Assembly (NCBI RefSeq): GCF_029962835.1
Contig: NC_080578.1
Location: 104,697,759-104,761,758 of the forward strand
DNA length: 64,000 nucleotides
Direction of reading: 5' to 3'
Origin: Magnolia sinica
Taxonomy: Eukaryota > Streptophyta > Magnoliopsida > Magnoliales > Magnoliaceae
Shown: piece by piece, positions 46,101 through 58,100 of the stretch
Layout: each line of letters begins with the position of its first letter
Position numbering within the stretch: position 1 is the first letter of the stretch
The notes under the pieces: model-generated
Database searches by the model: none
What the model saw: the letters and a program-made list of their open reading frames with translations, nothing else
Told to the model about the DNA's origin: nothing
Translations under genes and position numbers: made by a program

Positions 46101-49100
46101 TCTCACCACAAGCCATTCTTACCCTCGTAAAGAAACCCTCGTGTATGTCTTTAATTAGAGCTGTACACAAGCAGGCTAAACTCGGGTACTCGATCGACTC
46201 GACTTGGAATACTCGACTCGTCTGAGTTAGAGCCGAGTACGAGCGGGTTTCATCTACTCGTTTAGATTACGAGTAGAGTACGAGTCTAGAGGTACTCGAC
46301 TCGGCACTCGACTTGTGTATTCGACTCGGTACTTGACTCGTACTCGTATATATAAGCAAAAAAAAAAAAAACCCTACTCAGTCACTCACCCAGTCGCCCG
46401 TCATTTTCAAGCACCCGCTCGAAACCCTTCTTCCCTCCAGCGGCAGTTTGAAAAAAAAAAAAACCCCTCTCTCTCTCTCTCTCAGCGCCGTCTGGCCGTC
46501 CCTCTTCTTCCATCTCTCTCTCTCTCACTCGCCCCTGTCCCCTGTCCAGTCGTCCGTCATCGCCCTGCCCTGCACGCAGCTGCCGGTCGTTCCTGCCCAG
46601 CTTGCCCGGTAATGTATGGGTTTGATTTTTGATTTTTTTTTTTTTAGAAATTGTTTAATATATGTTCATATAGAAATTGTTTAATATAGATTTGGGATTA
46701 ACCTGATATTTGTGTTTTCCCTAAATATTTCAAAATCAGAAAGAAACTCGAGGACGGGCGAGTTGGGCAGGAACGACTTGGGATTAACTTGATATTTGGA
46801 ATTGAGATTAACCTGATATTTGTGTTTTCCCTAAATATTTCCCTAAATATTTCAAAATCAGAAAGAAACTCGAGGACGGGCGAGCTGGGCAGGAACGACT
46901 TGGGATTAACCTGATATTTATGTTTTCCCTAAATATTTCAAAATCAGAAAGTGATTTTTAGAAGCATGCTGCTGTTAGATTTAATGGTTCAAAGCTCCAT
47001 CAGTAACACATTTTTTAGTCATTTTATGTCACTCATAATTAAAGAAAATTGAATTTGAATACCAAATCAACTTTAATATCTCAAATTAAAAATCAGAAAG
47101 TGATTTTTAGAAGCATGGTGCTGTCAGATTTAATGGTTCAAAGCTTTATCGGTAACACATTTTTTAGTCATTTTATGTCACCTATAATTACAGAAATTTG
47201 AATTTGAATACCAAATCAACTTTAATATCTCAAATTAGTGTACATATAGTTTTGGTATGAGAGTCAGGTGTAACAAAGGTATAGAAGTTATTGAAAGGAT
47301 TAGGTGGGATTGAATTACATTCGGTCTCGTGCGAATTTCTTTCTGATTTTGAAATATAGAAATTGTTTAATATAGTTTTGGGATTAACCTAAATACAAAT
47401 TGTTAATATAGAAATATGCTAATATAAAAATTATTATTATGTTAATTATTATTCTCTACTACTCAAGTCCCATGCCCTAATAGTTATGTTTTCCATGTTT
47501 CTTAGTTTACTTTATAAATGACAGTTTACTTGTTACTTAGTTAGTATTGAATGCTACCACTTTAAGATGCCTTTGGTTTTTCATTTGACATTTTGTTATT
47601 AGTTAGCTAGATGATGAATGTCAATTTCAGCATGCTCCTTTGTTTGCATAGATATGAATTATTTGTATTGTTCTAGTTGTAGACTTGTAATATAGGATAA
47701 TCAGTTGCCCATTTGAGGATTTCTATGTTGCCAGACATAGATTCAGTGTGTTCTTGGATGCATAGAAATTGCTCAAATTGTCCCTTTTTGGACAGTTCAG
47801 GGTTAGATAGATTGTAATGTCTTCATTTATTCCAATTTAAATGCATAAGCCTATTCTGGTTTCGTCTCTCCTTTTTCTCTCTGGATATATTTCATGTATT
47901 TATTTCTGTCGTCAAATGTCCACACTTTGTGTTGATAATTGACATGGGAATCAAATACAAGATTAATATATTCTGGAGAAATAAGGGGAGATGCTGCCGG
48001 AATTTCGGCGTAGCATTTAAATTGGAAAATGAAGCATTACAATCTATTTAACTTTGAATGGGTGATTGATTTAGATAGTTAAGTAATTATGCCCGTTTAG
48101 CGGTCTAGCTCTCTAGGACCCTAGGTATAGCCGTATAACATATCGAGAACTTTATTTTATAGATGGCTAGTCAAGACGAAAACCCAAATACCCCTGGAAT
48201 GGGTGCATCAGCCACATCTCCTCTAATTGTAGAGGACACAGACAAGCAAGGTAAATGCAAATGGAAGAAGTTGAGATCGAGTTGTGGGCGATTTGATTTG
48301 TGACGGTTAACGGTGTAATTAGATTAATTGTGGTTCGCCAAGGGTTATTGGATAAGCTTCCTTGGGATCTACCTTAACAATTATTGAAAATTTGAAGGCG
48401 TGTCCTAAGAAAGCAAGGGTCACCGCTGGCCACAAGATGTTGTCATTTACGAGTAGGTCGAATGGCGGTTCCCAAGGCATTGGGTCCACTCATAAGTTGG
48501 ACAAGGAGCCAATGAGTGGTATGTTAGATTAGTGATTATGGAAGAAAAACCTTGAAGGATAGAAAGTAAAGGGTTTAGGACTTTCTGTCAATTCCTTAAC
48601 CCTGAGAGAATGTCTCCCGCGTCACAGTATAGAAAGAGTGCATGAAGATGTACGCTAAGGAGAAGATGAAAACTCACAGTTTTGGCTTCAATCCATGGAA
48701 TAGCTTTGACTTGATTTATGGCTGGCACAATCCAAAAAGGATACATTTCATTATTTGCTCTTTTTTCTTTTTTTGGAAACTATGCAAGAGAATTTTGAAC
48801 TTGCGCAACCTCTCCTCCACATCATTTACTTTTTGATTGCATCTACATTTCTCGAAGGTTGGTTTCATTGAGAAGAAAATACTGTAATAACTTTAGACAA
48901 TGCTTTAGCAAATGACAAATTCCTTTCATTCTTACAACCAGTACTGCTCCAGAAATTTATTTTTGCCGAAAATTTTCCAAGTCGGATGCACTCCCCTATT
49001 GTAAATTTGATTATTCCAAAGGGTCAAAGCAATCGATTAGCTATCAGAATATAAGAGAAAGTGTGAAATATATAAGGGGGTCGCCATCGAGACTGAGTGT

Positions 49101-52100
49101 ATGGAATGACATCATCCAACATTTGAATGTATCATCTAAAAAAACGTTGAAGTTGGATGTCTGTACACGTTGGAACTTGACCTATGAAATGTTAGATGCG
49201 GCAATGGAATTACAGCTTGCATTTTCAGAATACACGGCGCGTGGCAGAACGTATTCTTGGTTGCCGAGCACAGATGATTGGGCCAAAGCACAACTTGTTC
49301 AGCCAATTTCTCAAAGATTTCCGAGTCCGAAGATTTTCAAGAAAATCGATTCAACCGTGAATTTGTGTATCCGTCTCTTTGGAAGATTAAGGATGCTCTG
49401 CAGAAAAATGTCAGTGCGGGTCTAGATTTCATACGCCAGATGACAGTTGATTTGAAGACGAAGTTCGATAAATATTGTGAATGTCATTTGTTGATGTCCT
49501 TGGCAATTATTCTTGATCCTCGTTGTAATATGAGATTGGTTAGCTTTATTTTCATGAAGCTTTATTCTACTGAAAGAGCGAGACGTCCAAGGTTCGTCAA
49601 GCCCTTTAAGATTTGTACAAGATCGTATGTTAATACTTTAAGCAGAGTTGTTGAAGAAAGTGGAGATGGGTATTACACACTTAAATCCTGGATGTTTTAA
49701 GATGAATAGATCTCATAACTTAAAGGCACGAATGGGAGTTGATACTAAGGAATCGGAGCTAGAAATGTACCTCAAGGAGCCAATCGTAGTAGATCTGAAT
49801 TTGATGTGTTGGAATGGTGGAAGATGAGGGTTTAAAATGAGGCCTTTTGGTTTTATGTTTGATGGCATGGACATTATCAATACCAATTTCAACAGTGGCA
49901 TCAGAATCCACATTCAGCACAGGGAGCGGGGTTGTGAGCAAGTATCGAAGCTCACTTTTGCCAAACACAGTTGAAGCGTTGATTTGTACGCAAGATTGGT
50001 TGCGCCCGATATGGGGAAGAGATATGAATGATGATGATGAAGAAGAGGAGATTGAGATTCGTGACGAGTCTCTGGGGGATGTTTTCACAATTTGAGTCAC
50101 TCTTAAGGGTAGGGTAATTTTGAGAGTGAGGGGTCTAGTCATCGAATGGGCCTCTTGTTGGAGGGAGATGTTTGTTCTTTCCTTTTCTAATTAGGTAGGA
50201 TGGCTGGTTGCCCCTACTCTTTGTATAGATTTTTATTTTTATTTTTATTTTTTATTTTTTTGCACCATCTCGTCCGCTCTTTTAATAAAATTATTGTCAT
50301 CTTTCAAAAAAAAAAGAAAGAAAGGACTTTATTAATTAAGGCCAAAGCCGAAAGAATTACAATCAGATCGAGAAAGAATTAAAATAAAAAAAAATAAAAA
50401 AAAACTATTGCCCCACTACTTCTTGACAGTAAAGCCCATCCCATTACATTTTATTTAGCCTTCGCTAAAAATCTCCACAGCCCTGCTACAATTCCTAAAA
50501 TGACGATTGTTTCTCTCCCCCCAAATAAGCCACATTCCAGCCAATAAAGAGAGTCTCCAAACTGCCCTCCCAACCTTTCCCACTGCTCCTCCATGCCATG
50601 CTAGAAGAAAATTCCCGATTGAGCCTGGCATCACCCATGTCACACCAAATAAGTTGAAGAAGCTTTTTCAAATTTCTTTAGTAAAGGAGCAATAGATGAA
50701 GAGATGATCCACTACGCATTCTTCAAACACATCACACATACATTTAGAAGTACCATCATCATCACCATTTCTCAACCCAACCATTTGTAGTGAGCTTCAC
50801 GAATTTTGTTTTACCGAAAATTCCTATATGTGGCCCTATCATAAGTGGACAAGCATTCATATCCCTCAAGTCCTGCTAAGTCTTCCAAATCTTCCTTTCA
50901 AGTTTTTCAACCTTAATCAAAGTTCCTGTTGGGACTACTCGCAAGTTGCTTCCAATAATCGCAGATTCTTAATTCTAGCCTTCCTAGTCTTCCCACACAT
51001 CCATCTCAATTCCCTCCTTTTTGGAATGTTCATCATCTTTCATGTTGCCTCTTACTTTTCAAAAAATCCATCTATCTAAACCTTTCCCTTAAGTTTTGTG
51101 GCATGCGGTGGTCAGAAAACAGTTAAGATATTCTCCACTTCATCCTTCCAGCTCTAGTTATACTGGAAACATCCTTAATAACTCCATTGTTTTGAATGAT
51201 ATGCCAAAATAACACAACAGATCTTCTTCTTTTTTACTGAAGTCTCACATCTATGACTATTCCTAGTAAAGTTGCATGCTTGCATCATAAATCGTCTACA
51301 GTGGTTATGCTAATTTTAAACCTCTACATCTTAGGCCTTCCTCCAAACCTCAATGTTACCCTTTAGTCTAATCTCACTGACTACCACCACATCATCAGTA
51401 AACAGCATACCACCAAGGATGGTTAATTCATCCATAACAAGTGTGAAAAGGTAACGGTGTAGCATGGTCACTTAGTTGAGACCAATTACTATTGGGAACA
51501 TATCTGTCTCACCACAAGCCATTCTTACCCTCATAAAGAAACTCTCGTGTATGTCTTTAATGATGTCAGCATGTCTGATCGTGATGCTACTGGAGGGAAG
51601 AATTAACTAAAGGCATACAAACATACATGTACCAATCTTAGGGCTTTAATCTTCTCCTCAAGCTCTTCACACAATATCAATCCACGTGTAGAAATAGGTT
51701 GGCGCCAAGAACAATAGAGAGATAAAAGGATTTTAATTGAAAATAGAGGGGAAAGGGATTATATTATAGTTCTTTAGAAGAGTTATTTCAATAAATTCGT
51801 TAAAAAAAAAAAAAAAAAACAGTTCTCTAGAGTAGTCTCATTTATATTTCTGTAGAACAGTCTCCGTTTCTATGGTCCTTTCTTCCCATCTTAGGAACCA
51901 AAAAAATAAAAATAAAAAAAAAATCACTCAATAAAATAGTGTAAATCAGAGTGTATTCCATTATGTACGTACAGCTTTAGATAGACTCATGTACATAAGT
52001 CCTAATTACAGTTGAAGAAGCCTTGATTGTTTCCTATTACACCAACTCTTTCCTTCCCTAAGTTGTCTCAAACTTCTATAAACTTGTGAAAAAAAAAAAG

Positions 52101-55100
52101 GATAGAAAGCTATTAAATACAAAAACTAATCCAAAAAAGATTCCAGGTGCCACTACAAGACTTTGTTTATACAACCAATGTTTTTAGCATCGATAATACC
52201 AGCTGATATTTAGGTGCACAATACAAAACAACCGCGGATGTATAAAATTCACCAGTATCATCGATAATACCATCGCTTCAAAAAAAAAAAAAAAAATCAA
52301 TAATACCACATTGTATTTACGAAATCATGCGATATTTCGAAATATCACGAGATATCATCATGATTCCTTTATAAGATATTGTTGATACATGCAATATGTA
52401 CAATATTCATTTGCCAGGGATTTGTTGGGGGAATCTCTTGGTGAGATGCAAGCACCAATGCATTTTTGCTTCTTATTGGTTTTTGGATTTATTGCTTGTG
52501 TTTTGGTACATCTATTATATGATTTATGGATTATATAAACTCGTTTATAATTGCATCACTTCTATCAGACAACGTACTGTTTAGGACCCTATACAAGTAA
52601 AACTTATTTTGCATTCTTGTTTTTAGTAATGTTTTGAGTTATAGTTGTGTAGTCATGCCCAGTGTTGTCATATTCGCATAAGCGATTATGCCATCGCATA
52701 TGCCATTTTGGACAAGTGGATTGCATATGCCATGGTGGCATATGCGGTTATTATGCCGTTGGAGCTTATGTGGTCGCACAGTAGTATGCAACCGCATAAG
52801 CCAATGCAATGGCATAAGCTCCCAACGGTCAGATTTTTTTACCATTGGAGTTTCTTCTTTCTTAGTTTTTCTTTTTTGCTTCATTTCATATTTTGCCTAT
52901 AAATAGGCACTCCCACCCCCTTATTTTCTATTACTCTCTTACTCCCTTACTTTCTCTCTCACCCTAATATTCTAATCTCTCAGACTCTTTAGTCTCCAAC
53001 TCTCTTACTTGCTTTCTCTCAGAGTTTATTACTGTCATTCTCTCTTAAAATGATATCAATAAATTTTCTATGTTAGTTGTTCACATTTTTTAGTATATGC
53101 AATTCATTTGAGTAGTTGTTAGTTGACTTGTAATAATCTAATGGAACTATTAAAAAAAAATTCCCTCACTTGTCTAATAGTCGAATAAAACTATAAAAAA
53201 CAATTCCTCACTTGTGTATTTTTACATAATTTTTTATATATTTTTAATTTTTTCTTGAATTTTCCATTTTTTATTATTTTTATAAAATAAAATTTGTTTA
53301 GGAGGCTGTGTGATCAACCTGTCGTCATTATTATAAATTTTTTTTTTTAAAAAAAAGAAGAAGAAGATAATTAACTGAACTGATGTTGGAAAGACTTATA
53401 TTTGTTGTGTCAAGTTTTAAGTGTTAACACCTAAGCAATCTCCAGAATATCAGTTACAGTTCTTTCGCAAAGGTCCAAGGACATGGATCAATTGGCTGCC
53501 TAGTTAACATCAATTGGACCTAACTTGTTGCTTGAAGGTCCAAGGACATGAAAAAAATGTACATACCTGAAAACTTTTGGAGGAATATAGAATAAGGAAA
53601 ATTTTGGTTTCAAAAGTTTTGAGGGTGACTATCATATCGGAGTCAGCATCCTATTAAATCATATATGCTATAGCGAGAACTGTTTCATCCAAATAGATTT
53701 TAAGAATTGACATTCTAATAAGAATGGATCGAGTAACTTCTTGATGGGTTTGTTTTTCACTCTGCTAATCAATAGGTATTTTCAAAGGCCATGATGTAGG
53801 TATCACCTAGTACTATCAAAACTGGAAAAAAAAGAAAAAAAAAAGAAGAACAAGGTAATAATAATATTAGCGAAAGATTGGGTTTGTACCATGTCGACTA
53901 TGAACATCTAATTTTCTTGGGGTAAGTCTATGTAAATCTATAGTAATCATCAATAAAAGAATTGAAATACTTGTAACCAAACATAGCAGGATATTCAATA
54001 ATGGTAACGGTGGTCGTAACGGCCACTGTCGTTACTGTTATGATATGGGCCGTAATGGCCTAATTATAAAAAAATAAATAAATAAATAAAATTTGTTGTA
54101 ACGCCCCTTACTGGCCTTTTTTTCCATAACTGCTATTACGGCCTTGTAACGTGCCCATTATTACCGTTACGCAAATCTAAAATAGATTGAGGGAACTCTA
54201 TTAGATGATTATTTTTCGCACTGTTACCCCATTTCGCTCTAAAAATTTAGACTTATTTATAAATTTATTCGTAAGTACCTAAGAGATCTGAAAGACACGT
54301 GACCTTAGCGAGTCACAAATATATTCACTCTTTTTTACCCTTATGGACTCAAGGAAGAATTGTTTCCTGAGTTGGACAAGTATAGCTCATTGTCTTCAAA
54401 CCACCACCAATCCTCTTCTTCATTGCTCAGTCTTAGATAACACAATTATAAGGATAAAGTGTAGCAGCCACTGCAATTTATTTGTTTTATTAGAGTACTA
54501 ACATATAGAAAATTTGATGGAAAGGAATGTGCATTCACAGCAAATGGTAATGACAATGACTTAGAAAGTTGTCAGGTCCCTTTTTTAGTGTCCCTAGAAA
54601 GTAACCCATTCGCAAGTTTGATTGCTTTGAAGGCGATCATGTATTTATTCGAAGAAGTTATTTACAAAAATTACAAAGCAAACCAACAAATTGAAAAAGA
54701 AAATTTACAACCTACACTATTTGCAGAGATAGACCACCATTGAACTAGATGCCTACCCTTGGAGAAACAAACTGGCACCAGTCTCATCCGATTCCTGAAG
54801 CAACGATTGTTTCTTTCCTCCCAAAGAGATGAAAGAGATGGTCCGCAGATTCCTCAACTTTCTTACACATGATGCATACATTTGCGAGGAGCAAATTCCT
54901 TCGACGTAGATTGTCCACTGTTACGATTTTACTATTTCCGACTAGCCATGCCAGGGCCACATATCTGGGAGGAGCCCCATGGTGCAAAACGCAAGCAGTG
55001 TGATGAGGCAAGGATTCCAAAGAGGAGCCATTGAATAGCCTGTATAGAGATTTCGTAGAGCATTGACTGGATTTCTCCTTGAACCAGATCATGGTATCAT

Positions 55101-58100
55101 TTCCCCTACCTCAGGCTTTGTAGAACGGAGTAACCTAAAGAGGTTAGCGATGTCATCGGCTTCTTCGTTTAAGAGTTTCCTACAACATAGTGGAGCCCAT
55201 GTTGCTTCATTTCCTATACCAAAATAAATATTGTGCAACCACGATTTCTGAAAAAGGGGAGGTTCGCAGCAGTTGTGGAAAGGCATCTCATAATGGTTTG
55301 TCACCTAACTAGATGTCCTCCCAAAAATGGATCCTTTCGTCATTACCCATTGAGAAAGCCACCGCCACTGAAAATTTGCTTTCTAAACAGGTCACCTATT
55401 TCCACAAACTTGAGGCTCTATAAACTAAGGAATCCCATGTCCACCACCCCCCTAGTTGGAGACCATATTTCCTCTCTATAATTTGTCTCCATAAAGAATC
55501 AACCTTTGTTCCGAACCTCCATAGCCATTTACTGGGAGAGCTTCATTTATCAAATCCAAAGATTTTAGGTCGGCGCCTCATTCATCTTGAGGTTTGCATA
55601 CATCAATCCATTTCATCAAATGAAAATTTTGACCGTCCAAAGCTCTGTGCTATAAGAAATCGCTTCTAAGTTTTTGTCAATTTGTCTAATACCAATTTCG
55701 GACGATGAAAGAGAGACATAAAATAGACCGGAAGGTTGGACATCGCTGCCTTGATTAACATCAGTCTACCGCCTATGGAAGGATGTCTATTTTTCTACCT
55801 TGAGAGTTTCCTTTCTACTCTTTCAATAACCCCTTCTTTTAGCCACATGGCTCGGAAACGTTACCTCCATTTTATTTCTTTATTTGCGAGTTTGATATGC
55901 TAGAAATACGAAGATATGAAATAAAATCTCCATATAGTTATATGATCAGATGCCCCTTAATTGAATCCAAAACATGGACTAATTAGACAAATGAGAGGCA
56001 TGATTAACAGCTACAGAAATACCTGGCTACCCATTGGAAGTAAAGGTAATAGAGACGCTTTAAGAGCAGGTACTTGTTTTTTAAGATCGTCCTTTACTTG
56101 ATATCTCAAATATATCATAAACTGCTTGAAGATGGAATAGTATAACTCTTCTCCCCCCTCAATCTGTGAAGAGTTGGCAGTGACATACCCTGGCTTTGGA
56201 TGCAAGTGAAAATTTAAGTACCAACATTGCCCTCTAAGATGTTGATGGGGACATCACGCGCCCATGCGCACGCACGCCACCCCCCCTACGCACGTACGTA
56301 CAAAGAAGGGGGGCCCCACCGTCGATCTGGCTCGATGACAACGTTTAGGGAGGGTCTCCTAGTTAGAAGAAGAAGTTTGGTTCAAAAGAGTGGGCCCGAT
56401 AGTCAAGTAAAACCCATCATAGGATCTCATGATCGTGGCCCACTAGTCGAATTGATATCATATTTTAGGTTTTGCTTATTGTTATTATTTAGAACATCAT
56501 GGACACTTTAGATTTCTTTGTTTGGTTTTTATTTTAGTTTACTTCATCGCCAAGTAATAGGTTGCGCACATGGCGCGAGTTTTGGGGTATAAGGTTTTCT
56601 TATAAATAGGCACCCCTTGTAGTTCTTTTGATTCATTGAAGATTAATAAAAATTATGTGTTTTCCTACTCTCTGAGTTGTGGAGCCTAATTGGGTGCAAA
56701 GCCCTCCCTTCATTGAAGGGTTAACTACCGTGGTGCGAAGACACATATATCCCGATTCACCCCTATCCATCGCCATCTCTACTACTCATCTTCTACCTTC
56801 TCTTCTTCTCATCTTACCCCATCATCTACACTTCGAATCAATCATTTATTGCAGCAATTCTCCTCCCCACAGCAGAATTTCAGAATTTGGCCCTACAAGA
56901 GGGCTGAAACTTCGGCAAAGCACCACGCACAAACCATACATCAGATTGAGCTAAGATTTGGGGGTTTTGGAATCCATCCCTGGCCGATCAGGGCCAACGT
57001 GGCCTTTTTCTGAATAGTGGGCCCCACACACGTGCGGCCGGGATCACACGCACGTGCGTCTGGGTCATTGTTGTTGTCCACGTGTGCGGTACTTCTCTGA
57101 TTCGTCTCTCTCTTCTCTTTCACTCCGCTTTCACCCAAAATCCCTAAACCTAACCCTAAATTATTCAAATCTCCAATTTTATGCCCCTTTTCTTACCCTA
57201 AGGTTCCCCGAATTGGAATTTCTGAATCCCTTGGATTAGGGACTGATTGTCATGCATGTGTGAATGATTTCTTTTTCCCTTTGAGTATTGTTTGGTTCAT
57301 AATTTTTATTGATCCAGTCCTAACGTATGTAGGCCTGGACCCACATAGATTCCCCTTAATTGAATATTTGGACTTTCATGTGGGATATGGAATTTGGGTA
57401 GTTGTTTCTGAACTAATGTGAACTTAAGCCTGAATTCTTGCACATCATATTTAATTTTCCATGTCCTTCAGATGCCTACACTTTCCACAGTGAGTACATG
57501 GAAGATTATCTGTCTGTGTCGATGCTGTCTTTTTCCCGGTACCAGCTTCTTTGAATAATCTAGAGCCCATAGCAAGAGCAACGCACTTGGCAAGATTGGA
57601 ACTATCTCCGGTAGTGGTAGCTTGGCAACTAGCTTCCCTGTTGATGTCAGTATAAACTGATTCTAAGGAAGGTAGAGAATCTCTTCCAAGTACTGGCGCA
57701 CTCTGAATGCAATACAGCCAAAATTTTGAAATTCTTTGTTGTTTTGTCCGCTTCTGAATCTCTTCCAGGGTGGTCTAATCCTGGAAGAGATAGTGGTCTA
57801 ATCCTTCCCACTTCTGTATCATTGCTGCAAAGTAGTCCCAACTACACCCCTGCATGCGCATTGTTTCAGGGTGCAGCTGATGATATGAGCTATATCCTCA
57901 CATTGAGATTTGTGTTCGCTAGTGTTTCATATCTCCTTCATAGTCTTTTTGAACAACAAGCCACAACTGACATATGGCATAAGAAATGGAAGAGCTATGG
58001 CATCATTGTTAGATTATCACTTTCCCATTTGTTATGGGATGGACCATCTAAAGTTGGCCCTGTATTCCAGGTTACAGACCCCAATTTTCTCTTGCTAGCA

